From positions 6,262,001 through 6,326,000 of the forward strand of contig NZ_CP108414.1 in NCBI RefSeq assembly GCF_035978755.1: a stretch of DNA of 64,000 nucleotides. The letters are read 5' to 3'. Below are positions 34,776 through 44,378 of the stretch, one piece after another; position 1 is the first letter of the stretch, and every line of letters begins with the position of its first letter. Made by a program: the position numbers and the translations under genes. Under the pieces are notes generated by a model. That model did not search any database, had not been told where the DNA came from, and was given only the letters and a program-made list of their open reading frames with translations. Source of the stretch: Streptomyces sp. NBC_01298 (lineage in GTDB: Bacteria > Actinomycetota > Actinomycetes > Streptomycetales > Streptomycetaceae).

Positions 34776-34876
34776 ACAAAGCAGATGTCCGCGGTTCGAA
34801 ACCGTCCGCGCCCACCAGCACGAAGGCCCCCCGCCGATCATGGCGGGGGGTCTTTTGCGTCCACATCTGACACCAA
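34776..34876. repeat. Attachment-site repeat, distal copy (attR)
   Basis: Second copy of the 101-bp tRNA-Val 3' half plus terminator. Seven differences from 32021-32121; two of them (T to C and A to G) fall opposite each other in the terminator stem, so the hairpin stays perfectly paired (CCCCCCGCC / GGCGGGGGG). The tRNA 5' half is absent, so it is not a gene. Confidence 0.85.
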
Positions 34877-35055
34877 CGCGAGCAGCGCCGACCGGCATGG
34901 TGGGGGTCGGTGTGAGAGGCGTGGGCGGTTCCTGGTCATGGCCGCGGTGTCCGGTGTTCCGATTCTCCTCTTCCTGTTCTTCGGATTGCTGTTCCCCGAG
35001 TGTCCTGACGGCTACCACTGTTGAGAGCCGGCTCGTACCGCTGGTCACGGGCGGC

Positions 35056-35790
35056 ATGATGTCCTCCGTGACGAACAGCGCAGACCTGCATCCTGACCGG
35101 ATACCGGGGTACGACGGTGGCCCCCTCACGCACGGGGTGGGGTTCCTGGAGGAGCCCCTGTTCTGGCTTGGGCACCTCTACTCGTGTGTCCATTCCGAGG
35201 AAGCCGAAGAACTGCTCTTCGGCGCCGACTACGACGCGGCGGGCGAGTTCCAGCGGCAGTTGTGGGAGCGGGCCGAGTGGCCGGCGTTCACCATTCCCCT
35301 CGCCGGTGATCACCGTCTGCACGTCGTCTATCGCACCTTCACGGACGAGGCCGGCACCGACTACCTCCTCCACCATCCCGACTGGGAGGAGGCCGAGCAG
35401 CTCGCCCAGGACGACGGGCATTTCATGGGGCCGGGCCTGTCCTGGCCCGAGCTGGTGGCCGCCGCGGACAACGCGCTGCCCGGCGGGAGCACCACCGACC
35501 CGCACGCTCGGCTGCTCCTGCTGCTTCCCGCGCTGGGTGACGACGAACTGCCCGACGAAGCCGTGGGCCGGCTAGTGGCCGCGCTGCGTGCCTGTACGGG
35601 CGTGGAGGACCCCGAGGCCCTCGGAGTCCTCCTCCTGGATGCCCAGGGGGCGCCGGGCCCCGCGCGCTGGACGACGGACGGACGCGGGTGCGCCGTCAAC
35701 GACGGTGAGTACTCCAGCCGCAACCCCGCCAACCACTTTGCGCTGCCGGCCGATCGGCTGTCCCGGGTGGCCGCCGCGCTGCTGCCTTGA
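35056..35790 (+). CDS. Hypothetical protein
   Basis: A 244-residue acidic soluble protein, not recognised. It starts with MMSSVTNSADLHPDRIPGYD (ATG at 35056 or 35059) and contains LFWLGHLYSCVHSEEAEELL and a LLLLLPALGDDELPDEAVGR stretch. Conserved-looking Trp and His residues give it the look of a genuine gene common in streptomycetes. It lies just outside the distal attachment repeat, so it belongs to the chromosome rather than the element. Confidence 0.65.
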   Translation: MMSSVTNSADLHPDRIPGYDGGPLTHGVGFLEEPLFWLGHLYSCVHSEEAEELLFGADYDAAGEFQRQLWERAEWPAFTIPLAGDHRLHVVYRTFTDEAGTDYLLHHPDWEEAEQLAQDDGHFMGPGLSWPELVAAADNALPGGSTTDPHARLLLLLPALGDDELPDEAVGRLVAALRACTGVEDPEALGVLLLDAQGAPGPARWTTDGRGCAVNDGEYSSRNPANHFALPADRLSRVAAALLP

Positions 35791-35946
35791 CCCGCACGAG
35801 CCCCTCCTCCTCCCCCCCCGGCGGGATGGGGTTCACGGCTGAGGCTTCCCTGAGCCCCCGGCGCGTCACCGTGCGCCCTTTCTGCTCCTCGTAGCTTCGG
35901 GCACGGTGCAAGGGGTGCTCACGTCGGGTGAGCGGGCGGGAGCGGG

Positions 35947-36135
35947 GTGACGCAACCGAAGTGCGGCGCGGTGACCAAGCGCGGAGGCCGGTGCCGGAAC
36001 AAGGCGATCGTCGGGAGCGGCCAGTGCGCCAAGCACCAAGGGCGCTGGACCCGACAAGGGAACGCTCAGGCAGAGGCAAAGCAAGCCAAGGCCACGATGC
36101 AGGAGCTGCGGAAGAAGAAATGGGGCTGGTGGTGA
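35947..36135 (+). CDS. Small zinc-finger protein, phage-type
   Basis: A 62-residue basic protein from a GTG with a GGAGCGGGG ribosome site. The pattern CGAVTKRGGRC-x10-C-x2-H (C6, C16, C27 and H30 by count) is the small zinc-binding motif often seen in phage and mobile-element proteins (CGAxTKxGxxC...CxxH). The rest is Lys/Arg/Gln-rich helix ending KKKWGWW. Possibly nucleic-acid binding; function unknown. It may be another leftover of mobile DNA close to the tRNA-Val element. Confidence 0.6.
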   Translation: MTQPKCGAVTKRGGRCRNKAIVGSGQCAKHQGRWTRQGNAQAEAKQAKATMQELRKKKWGWW

Positions 36136-36217
36136 GCGGCCACTGAGGTCCATGGCCGACATCGGCGCGGGTGCGGAACGTCGGCTCCGGGCGTTCGGGG
36201 CGCGGGATAGTGGGGGT

Positions 36218-36451
36218 ATGTGCCGATCGATTAAGACGTTGCGTCCGCCCGCCATTCCGGAGAAGGCGACCGAGGAGGAGATCCGGGCCGCCGCCCTGCA
36301 GTACGTGCGGAAGGTGTCCGGCTTCAGGGCGCCCGCCGCGCACAACCAGGAGGTCTTCGACGCCGCTGTTGACGCTGTCGCGGAGGCTACGAGGGACCTG
36401 CTGGAGGGGCTGCACGTGAGGGGAGCGGGAGCGGGCGTGTCCGCGGGGTGA
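36218..36451 (+). CDS. DUF2277 family protein
   Basis: A 77-residue protein starting MCRSIKTLRPPAIPEKATEE, the invariant beginning of the DUF2277 family, followed by a helical core (IRAAALQYVRKVSGFRAP). Function unknown. ATG at 36218 preceded by GGGGG. Convergent with the universal stress protein gene. Confidence 0.88.
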   Translation: MCRSIKTLRPPAIPEKATEEEIRAAALQYVRKVSGFRAPAAHNQEVFDAAVDAVAEATRDLLEGLHVRGAGAGVSAG

Positions 36452-36467
36452 GGGGCCCGGCGGGTGG

Positions 36468-37373
36468 TCAGGCGGCGGCCGGGACGGCGCTCTCCTCCAG
36501 GGGGACCACCGCGACCGGGCACCCGGTGTGGAGCAGTACCGCGTTGGTGACGGAGCCCAGGCGCGGGGAGAGCGGGCGCTTGCGGTGGCGGCCGATGACC
36601 ATCAGGTCGGCGGCCCGGGAAGCGGCGACCAGGTGGCCGGCCGCGTCGCCGGGCGCCGACAGCTGCTCGATCTCCACCTCCGGGAACCGTTCGGCGTACG
36701 GACGCAGGTGTACGGCTGCCAGGGCCGCGACCTCGTGGGCGTTGGCGGTCTCCCTGTGCGCGGCCGCCGGGCCGATGGCGCCGGCCGCGGTGAAGGTCCG
36801 GCCGGGCCGGGCGTGCGCGACGACGACCTGGAGCCGGGCCCCGCGCCGGGCCGCCTCGCGGAAGGCGAAGTAGGTGGTGCTCGCGTCGGGGGCGGCGCTG
36901 TTGAGGCCGAGTACGACCTGCCCGTACGGGTCGTGCAGCGGCGGCTCGGTGCGCGGGACGACCACCACGGGGCAGGCGGCCTGGCTGGCGCAGGCGATGC
37001 CGTTCGAGCCGAGGAGCAGGCTGGCGAAGCCGCCGCGGCCGCGCGAGCCGAGGACCATCACCTGGGCGTCCGCACCGAGCTGGGGCAGTACCCGGTCGGG
37101 GGCGCCGGGGTACGAGGCGTACTCGATCGGGGGGAGTCCGGCGCGGCCGCCGAGGGCCTCGCGGACCCGGATCAGGACGGGGTCGTCGTCGAGGCCCGGC
37201 TCGGCGAAGCCGCCGGACAGGGCTGCGCCGATGGTGTTCATGTAGAGGCGGGCGTGCACGATCCGCAGCGGGGCACCGGTCATCAGGGCCTGGGAGACGG
37301 CCCATTCCAGGGCCCGGTTGCCGTTCGCGGAACCGTCGACGGCGGCGATCACGGGGCGCGGGCTCTGGTCCAT
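36468..37373 (-). CDS. Universal stress protein, tandem UspA domains
   Basis: A 301-residue protein of two UspA domains. Each carries an ATP-binding loop: GSRGRGGFASLLLGSNG near residue 120 and GRHRKRPLSPRLGSVTNAVL near residue 270. The first strand begins VIAAVDGSANGNRALEWA. Tandem Usps in streptomycetes bind ATP and respond to hypoxia or redox stress. ATG at 37373; no signal peptide. Confidence 0.92.
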   Translation of the reverse strand: MDQSPRPVIAAVDGSANGNRALEWAVSQALMTGAPLRIVHARLYMNTIGAALSGGFAEPGLDDDPVLIRVREALGGRAGLPPIEYASYPGAPDRVLPQLGADAQVMVLGSRGRGGFASLLLGSNGIACASQAACPVVVVPRTEPPLHDPYGQVVLGLNSAAPDASTTYFAFREAARRGARLQVVVAHARPGRTFTAAGAIGPAAAHRETANAHEVAALAAVHLRPYAERFPEVEIEQLSAPGDAAGHLVAASRAADLMVIGRHRKRPLSPRLGSVTNAVLLHTGCPVAVVPLEESAVPAAA

Positions 37374-37516
37374 GGCGGGCTCCTCGGGGGCAGCGGTGCG
37401 TGGACTCAGCCTTGCGGGAGGGAGCTCCCGGCGGGAGTGGGGAAGGTCCCGAGTGGGGCGGGACCATCGGCCACTCCCGTGCCGGCGGCTCGGGTGGGCG
37501 GGGGCGTCGGGTCGCC

Positions 37517-38041
37517 TCAGGAGGCGTGGCCCGTACGGCGGCGCAGGATCCAGGCACCGGCGCCCAGCGCGCCGGCCACGAGGGCGCCGCCGATGGCGAT
37601 CTGGCCCGGGCTCATGGAGCCGACGCTGCCGCCGAGTCCACCGCGGGCGGCGCCCGGGGTGATGTTCAGCGCCACCGTGACGCGTTCGCCGCCGGGGCCG
37701 CCGCACTCGAAGGTGACGGGGTGCGAGCCGGCGCTGATGTTGCGGGAGGTGGTGGCGGAGCCGAAGAGGTTGGTGGCCTCGGCGTTGCCGGGGGTCAGCC
37801 AGACGTCGCCGAAGGCGCGGGAGGTGGCCTTGCCGGTCCGGGTGCCGCAGCCGGTGACGTTGAGGCTGACCCGGCCTCCGGGGGCGACGTTGGCCGGGGA
37901 GACGCTGCCGGAGGGCTGGGCCTGGGCGAGGGTCGGGGGCGCGGCCGCGGCGAAGGCGACGGTCGCGGCGGCGACGGCCAGCAGGCGGGGGAGGGGGCGG
38001 TAGCGGCGGGGGCTGTGGGGGCTGTGGGGGGTGGCGGGCAT
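37517..38041 (-). CDS. Exported protein with C-terminal membrane anchor
   Basis: A 174-residue protein: signal peptide (RLLAVAAATVAFAAAAPPTL, cleavage near AQAQP at about residue 43), an Ig-like beta domain (GSVSPANVAPGGRVSLNVTG, two Cys that could pair), a short linker and a C-terminal helix (IAIGGALVAGALGAGAWILR) followed by RRRTGHAS. No LPXTG motif, so it is held by the membrane helix. Similar proteins are common in streptomycetes; function unknown. Confidence 0.75.
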   Translation of the reverse strand: MPATPHSPHSPRRYRPLPRLLAVAAATVAFAAAAPPTLAQAQPSGSVSPANVAPGGRVSLNVTGCGTRTGKATSRAFGDVWLTPGNAEATNLFGSATTSRNISAGSHPVTFECGGPGGERVTVALNITPGAARGGLGGSVGSMSPGQIAIGGALVAGALGAGAWILRRRTGHAS

Positions 38042-38696
38042 GGAGAGGACTCCTCGGGCTCCGGGAACGGCGCGGCGCGGATTCGGGTATGCACCGTTCT
38101 CTGGACGCTAGGAGCCCGGCGCGGCCGCGGCGATCGCTGCCGGGTGAACGGGTGAGCGACTGCTCCGCCCGGGGGAGCCGGGGCGGTGTGGGTGGGGCGG
38201 GTGGGATGAGTGGGGCGGGTGGGACTGGGACCGGGTGCTGGTCGCGGGTGGGGAGGCCGGGGGGATCGGCGCGGGGGCCGGCTGCGGGGCCGGCGGAGGG
38301 TGGGTGGCCGTGGCGATCGCTGCGGGGTGACCGGCTGAGCCCGCGATCCGCGCGGAAGGCGGGGGCGGGGGAGCGGGGAGGGAGGGCGGCGGCGGGGCCG
38401 TCGAGGGCCGGGGCCGGTCCGGGCTCGGGACGGCCGAGGTGGAGTGCTGCGGGAGTGGGCCGGGTCGGCTGGGTGGGCGTGGGCCGGGGCCGGGCCCCGG
38501 GTTCGGGACAGTCGAGGTGGAGTGCCGAGGGCGTGGGCCGGGTCGGCTGGGTGGGCGTGGGCCGGGGCCGGGCCCCGGGTTCGGGACAGTCGAGGTGGAG
38601 TGCTGAGGGAGTGGGCTGGGTCGGCGGGGTGGGCCGGGCCGGCGGGGTGGGCGGGGCCGGGCCGAGATGTCGATCCACCAGCCCGTACGGGCGGAG
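38042..38696. other. Intergenic region with tandem 78-bp repeat
   Basis: 655 bp with no convincing gene. It is extremely G-biased on the plus strand. The 78-bp unit is described separately; around it are short GGGTGGG-type repeats. Open frames on both strands here are Pro/Ala/Arg- or Gly/Trp-rich low-complexity and not credible. Confidence 0.6.
38436..38640. repeat. Tandem 78-bp repeat, 2.6 copies
   Basis: Units begin at GAGGTGGAGTGC at 38436, 38514 and 38592 (period 78) and contain GTGGGCCGGGTCGGCTGGGT and a GGGTTCGGGACAGTC end. Units 1 and 2 are nearly identical; the third decays after about 45 bp. Confidence 0.85.
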
Positions 38697-39311
38697 TCAG
38701 GCGGCGGGGGTGGGGCGGCGGACTACGAAGGCCGCCAGGGAGCCGGCGGCGAAGAAGGCGAGCAGGGAGATGGCGCTGCCGAGCCAGGTGGTGCCCAGCC
38801 ATTGGGTGCCGAAGTAGCCGAGGGCGATGCTGTAGCCGGCCCAGGCGATGGCGGCCAGGAGCGACCAGGGCAGGAACTCCCGGACCGTGCGGTGGGTCTT
38901 GCCCGCGCCGAGGGAGACCACCGAGCGGCCGGCCGGGGCGAAGCGGGCGACCACCACCAGGGCGCCGCCGCCGCGCGCGAGGGCGGTGCCGAGGCGCTCG
39001 TGGGCCCGGGTGAGCCGGCGGGAACGGGCGATGGCCCGGTCGAGCCGGGCCCCGCCCCGCCGGGCCAGGCGGTACGCGGCCATGTCGCCCAGTACCGAGG
39101 CGGTGACGGCCGTCGCCAAGAGGGCCAGGATGTCCGGCACCTGGGACTGTACGGGCACGGGCCCCGCGGCCGCGGCCGCCGCGGCAGCCGCGGCGGTGAC
39201 CACCAGCACCCCGCTCGGCAGCACCGGCAGGAACACGTCGAGCAGGATGGACAGCGCCACGAGGGCGTAGATCCACGGACTCGAAGTCAGCGAGCCCAGA
39301 GTCTCAAGCAA
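38697..39311 (-). CDS. DedA family (SNARE-associated) membrane protein
   Basis: A 204-residue membrane protein with about five hydrophobic segments. The DedA signature is visible in DMAAYRLARRGGARLDRA and ARFAPAGRSVVSLGAGK (the conserved RFxPxxR, with GAG following). DedA proteins are implicated in undecaprenyl-phosphate or phospholipid flipping and proton-dependent membrane homeostasis. A run of ten Ala (VVTAAAAAAAAAAGPV) is unusual. TTG start at 39311 with GGGGAG about 7 bp upstream. Confidence 0.88.
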   Translation of the reverse strand: MLETLGSLTSSPWIYALVALSILLDVFLPVLPSGVLVVTAAAAAAAAAAGPVPVQSQVPDILALLATAVTASVLGDMAAYRLARRGGARLDRAIARSRRLTRAHERLGTALARGGGALVVVARFAPAGRSVVSLGAGKTHRTVREFLPWSLLAAIAWAGYSIALGYFGTQWLGTTWLGSAISLLAFFAAGSLAAFVVRRPTPAA

Positions 39312-39471
39312 AACGGGACTCCCCAGTCCGGTTGACGTGCCTCGGCGTGAGGCGCCGCGACGTCGCGGGGGAGCGGCAGGGGCGGCTGACAGCGGAACAG
39401 CGTACGCCGGGTGTCCACGGACCGGACGCCCGGGGCTGTGCTCCGGCGTGACGGGTCCGCCCCGCCGCGCG

Positions 39472-41124
<1,653 letters not shown>

Positions 41125-41268
41125 GCAACTCCCCCTCCTTCATCCGGCATTGCCGTTCGGTCACCGTACGACGGGAAGGGGGTGGTCCACCTCCCCCTGG
41201 CGGGGGAAAGATCTTTGGCCAGGGGTGGGGGCGCGGGGGTGGCCCGGGGTGTGCGGGCGTGGGTGGTG

Positions 41269-41931
41269 TCAGCAGGCGTTGAGGATGTTCACCAGGGCCG
41301 TCTTCTCGGTCGAGTCCATGCTCAGGGCCCAGTACTGCTTGACCTCGACCCACATGCGCGCGTACGTGCAGCGGTAGGCGGTGCGCGGCGGCAGCCACTT
41401 GCCGGGGTCGAGGTCGCCCTTCGCCTGGTTCACGTTGTCGGTGACCGCGATGAGCTGGGGGCGGGTGAGGTCGTTGGCGAACTGCTGGCGCTTGGCGGTG
41501 GTCCAGGAGTTGGCGCCGGAACGCCAGGCTTCGGCGAGCGGGACCATGTGGTCGATGTCGATGTCCGAGGCGGCCGTCCAGGTGGCGCCGTCGTACTCGG
41601 AGTACCAGCTGCCGCTGACGGCCGCGCACGCGGAGTCCTGGACCACGCCCGAGCCGTCGCGCTTGAGGACGGTCTCGCGGGTGTTGCAGGTGCCGGAGAC
41701 GGTGCTCCAGTGCGGGAAGAGGTCGCGGCTGTAACCGCTGGTGGTGCCTTCGGTCTTCGGGGTGACCGTGGCGAGGTAGGAGCGGGCGGCCGCGGCGCTG
41801 ATGGGGGTGGGAGGGGAAGCGGCGGCGGTGGGGGCGGCGAGGAGGGTGGTCAGCGAGGCGGCCGCGAGCATGGAGGCGAGCGCGCCGAGTCGACGCGCGT
41901 AGACGGAGGGCGTGGAGGATGCGGAGGGCAT
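41269..41931 (-). CDS. Secreted HNH endonuclease (DUF1524-like)
   Basis: A 220-residue exported nuclease. Signal peptide MPSASSTPSVYARRLGALAS to about residue 38, then a GmrSD C-terminal/DUF1524-type HNH domain: DIDIDHMVPLAEAW supplies the catalytic His and metal Asp, NDLTRPQLIAVTDNVNQAKG the Asn, and CTYARMWVEVKQYW the third part. Related proteins are abundant in streptomycetes and are thought to be extracellular DNases for nutrient scavenging or developmental DNA turnover. Confidence 0.9.
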   Translation of the reverse strand: MPSASSTPSVYARRLGALASMLAAASLTTLLAAPTAAASPPTPISAAAARSYLATVTPKTEGTTSGYSRDLFPHWSTVSGTCNTRETVLKRDGSGVVQDSACAAVSGSWYSEYDGATWTAASDIDIDHMVPLAEAWRSGANSWTTAKRQQFANDLTRPQLIAVTDNVNQAKGDLDPGKWLPPRTAYRCTYARMWVEVKQYWALSMDSTEKTALVNILNAC

Positions 41932-42260
41932 GAGGGCTCCTGGGAGGGGGAGGGGGAGGCGTGGGCTTGGGCGGTGGGGTGGGTGAGCTGTGGGGCGTGG
42001 CCATGGTGGCCGCGCCGGGTTTCGTGGGGGTGGGCGTCAGGTGACAGTTTGAAGGCATGAGCATGTCATGACGAGGTGAGTGACGGGCTTCGGGGTGGGG
42101 GGAGTTGGGGATTTGGGTCGGGTTGGGTGGCGGTGGGGTCAGTGTCCCGGCCCGTTCCTGGACGCTGTGGCTGCGGTCCTGGTGGCCTCGGTTGCGGCCG
42201 CAGCGGGCATGGCGACGGCGCCGCGCCCGGTCGTTCCGGGGGCGGCGCCGTGATCCGGAA
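41932..42260. other. Intergenic region, no gene seen
   Basis: 329 bp, strongly G-rich on the plus strand at 41940-42150 (GTGGGG runs). Must contain the promoter of the minus-strand HNH gene. No convincing open frame, terminator or operator was recognised. Confidence 0.5.
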
Positions 42261-42467
42261 TCAGAGTCCGCTGGTGAAGGGGCTGTTGTGGACGGCGTTG
42301 GATCCGTAAGTGGTCCGGTCCCTGCGCAGCTGCTCGGTGCGCTCCAGCTCGATCAGCAGGCCGTCCGCCGATTCCGCGCGGTGGCGTCGTTCCCTGCGCA
42401 TCACTTTGGCGACGGCGTACAGCCCGGTGATGCCCATCAGGGCGAAGAGAGCGATCAGTTCGGTCAT
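42261..42467 (-). CDS. Small single-pass membrane protein
   Basis: A 68-residue protein starting MTELIALFALMGITGLYAVA, a single N-terminal membrane helix, followed by a charged helical tail (KVMRRERRHRAESADGLLIE). GGGGGA lies 7 bp before the ATG. Family unknown; similar short proteins occur in streptomycetes. Confidence 0.62.
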   Translation of the reverse strand: MTELIALFALMGITGLYAVAKVMRRERRHRAESADGLLIELERTEQLRRDRTTYGSNAVHNSPFTSGL

Positions 42468-42572
42468 GGCATTTCCCCCGTTGTCCCGTGCTCCACCTGC
42501 GCATACCGCTGATCCGGTGCGCCACGGCCGACCGTACCTCGTGTTGTCAGACCTGCCTGCGAGGCTGGGTTC

Positions 42573-43025
42573 ATGGAGACCACGCTGCAACTGACCATCG
42601 ACTGCGCCGATCCGCGGGTGATGGTGACGTTCTGGACCGAAGCGCTGGGCTACGTGCCGGAGCCGGCGCCGGACGGGCACGCGACCTGGCGCGCGTACTG
42701 GGAGGGCATGGGGGTGCCCGCGGAGGAGCTGCCCGAAGGGGTGGGGGAAGTGCCGGAGTCGATCGTGGATCCGTCCGGGCGGGGGCCCCGGGTGTGGTTC
42801 CAGCAGGTTCCGGAGTCCAAGACCGGCAAGAACCGGGTGCACTTGGATGTGAAGGTCAGCGGCGGACGTGGTGTCCCGATGGAACTCCGGATGCGGAGGG
42901 TCGACGACAAGGTGGCGCGGCTCACCGGTGCGGGGGCGACCGTGCTGCGCGTGCTGGACGAGTTGGAGACGCACTACGCGGTGGTGCTGCAGGATCCCGA
43001 GGGGAACGAGTTCTGCGTCGCCTGA
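42573..43025 (+). CDS. VOC (glyoxalase-like) family protein
   Basis: A 150-residue protein with two beta-alpha-beta-beta-beta modules. It begins LQLTIDCADPRVMVTFWTEA and ends VVLQDPEGNEFCVA, the usual start and end of small VOC proteins annotated as glyoxalase/bleomycin-resistance-like. A metal-binding His may be in NRVHLDVKV and the Glu in GNEFCV. Substrate unknown. ATG at 42573. Confidence 0.88.
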   Translation: METTLQLTIDCADPRVMVTFWTEALGYVPEPAPDGHATWRAYWEGMGVPAEELPEGVGEVPESIVDPSGRGPRVWFQQVPESKTGKNRVHLDVKVSGGRGVPMELRMRRVDDKVARLTGAGATVLRVLDELETHYAVVLQDPEGNEFCVA

Positions 43026-43559
43026 GCCGGTGATGGGCTGGGCTGGGCTGGGCTTGGTCGGTCTGGACAGGTCGCGTGGGTCGGCCCGGAGGGACGTGTC
43101 CAGCCCGGTGCCGGGGCGGAGGGTCGCGGGGCGGAGTCCTGTCGCCCGCCGACCAGTGGTCGGAATCCGCTCTGGACCATGGGGGGGGGCGTCAGTCCGT
43201 ACCCCGGTGCGCGCCGGCCTCCGTCACCTCGCGTTCCCTCGCCGCGAACGGTCGGCCCCGAAGGGTTCGCCTGCGGCGGAAGGTCGGCCGCGACGCTACG
43301 GTCTGCGGTCCATTCGCTCAGTGGGCCGGCGGCATGGATTTCGGTCTTGATCCGAGCGGCCGCCTGGGCCACCCGCTCGGGAGCCGGGCCGGGCCCGGGC
43401 CGGGCCGGATGCGAGGCGCGTGCGCGGGACGCGATCGTGCGAGGCCCCGCACCTCACTGACCCGGCCCGTCCTTCGAGGGGGGGCATGCGGTCGTGCTGG
43501 TAGCGATCGAGCACGTCCCGCCGCCCGACCAGGGCATGTCGCTGGTCGGGCTGTCGGGG
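43026..43559. other. Intergenic region, no gene seen
   Basis: 534 bp between the VOC gene and the convergent HAD gene. It includes a run of nine G at about 43181 and short GGGCTGGGCTGG repeats at 43030-43060. Frames open on either strand are Arg/Pro-rich and show no family resemblance. No RNA gene recognised. Confidence 0.5.
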
Positions 43560-44246
43560 TCAGGCCGTCTGGAGGGTGAGGGTGATGGAGCCGTCGGGGG
43601 AGGCGGTGACGGCGACGGCGGTCAGGTCGAGGACGTGGGCGGTCGGGCCGTGGGCGGCGGCGCGGGGGCCGACGCCGATGACCCGCATGCCCGCGGCCTG
43701 GCCCGCGGCGATGCCGGCGGCCGAGTCTTCGAAGACGATGCAGTCGGCCGGGTCCACGCCGAGGGCGGCGGCGCCCATCAGGAAGCCCTCGGGGTCGGGC
43801 TTGCTGGCCTGTACGGACTCGGCGGTGACCCGGATCTCGGGCATCGGCAGCGCGGCGGCCGTCATCCGGGCCGTGGCCAGGGCCGCGTCGGCGGAGGTGA
43901 CCAGGGCGTGCGGCAGGGTGCTGAGGGCGGCCATGAAGGCGGGAGCTCCGCCGATCGGGACGACGCCCTCGGTGTCGGCGGTCTCGCGGGCGAGCATCAC
44001 CGCGTTCTCGGCGAGGTTCTCCTCCATGGGGCGGTCCGGGAGGAGGATCGCCATCGTGGCGTAGCCCTGGCGGCCGTGGACCACCTTGAGGGCTGCCTCC
44101 GGATCCAGGCCGTGGGCGACGGCCCAGTCGTACCAGCAGCGCTCGACCACCGCGTCCGAGTTGACGATGGTGCCGTCCATGTCCAGGAGCAGGGCCTTGG
44201 CGGTCAGGACGGCGGGGGTGGTGGCGGTGGTGGTGCTGGCCGGCAT
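43560..44246 (-). CDS. HAD-IA phosphatase, sugar-phosphatase-like
   Basis: A 228-residue HAD hydrolase of the beta-phosphoglucomutase/GPP/DOG type. Motif I LLLDMDGTIVNSD, motif II LVTSAD, motif III SKPDPEGFLMGA with the Lys, and motif IV VFEDSAAGIAAGQAAGM are all present. Small alpha-helical C1 cap between motifs I and II. Likely acts on 2-deoxyglucose-6-phosphate, glycerol-phosphate or similar small sugar phosphates. ATG at 44246. Confidence 0.9.
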   Translation of the reverse strand: MPASTTTATTPAVLTAKALLLDMDGTIVNSDAVVERCWYDWAVAHGLDPEAALKVVHGRQGYATMAILLPDRPMEENLAENAVMLARETADTEGVVPIGGAPAFMAALSTLPHALVTSADAALATARMTAAALPMPEIRVTAESVQASKPDPEGFLMGAAALGVDPADCIVFEDSAAGIAAGQAAGMRVIGVGPRAAAHGPTAHVLDLTAVAVTASPDGSITLTLQTA

Positions 44247-44279
44247 CGGAGAGGCTCCAGACGGGACGGGAAAGAGAAC

Positions 44280-44323
44280 AAGTGGTTCCGTCCACCGGTC
44301 AGGGAGTGAGGACGGAACCACTT
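44280..44323 (-). terminator. Hairpin between two minus-strand genes
   Basis: Perfect 14-bp arms AAGTGGTTCCGTCC and GGACGGAACCACTT separated by 16 bp; pairing can be extended by AGAACA/TGTTCC with one bulge. On the minus strand it follows the peptidoglycan-binding gene by about 55 bp and precedes the HAD start by about 35 bp, so it is probably a terminator, less likely an operator. Confidence 0.6.
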
Positions 44324-44378
44324 TGTTCCTGAACAATACAAAACGCGGAGGGGTGCTCGCCACCCGATGCGGTGTGTT

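Larger units (their letters stand above)
32021..34876. mobile_element. Remnant of a tRNA-Val-integrated element (AICE/prophage-like)
   Basis: A segment of about 2.9 kb bounded by two 101-bp direct repeats of the tRNA-Val 3' half plus terminator. Next to the tRNA is the 3' end of a tyrosine integrase, as in pSAM2-type integrative elements. The interior holds a frameshifted YrhB/Imm35-like gene and three unrecognised genes, with less GC-rich stretches than the flanks. No replication, transfer or excision genes are present, so it cannot move by itself. Confidence 0.8.

Noticed and set aside
34776..34876. Second tRNA-Val gene
   Set aside because: Only the 3' half plus terminator is present; the acceptor 5' strand and D-arm are missing. 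It is an attachment-site copy.
38436..38680. Repeat protein encoded by the 78-bp units (Pro/Thr-rich on the minus strand)
   Set aside because: No ribosome site or plausible start, composition is dictated by GC repeats, and the other strand is equally open.
43026..43559. Gene in the VOC-HAD gap
   Set aside because: Open frames exist on both strands but are Arg/Pro-rich, lack ribosome sites and resemble nothing known.
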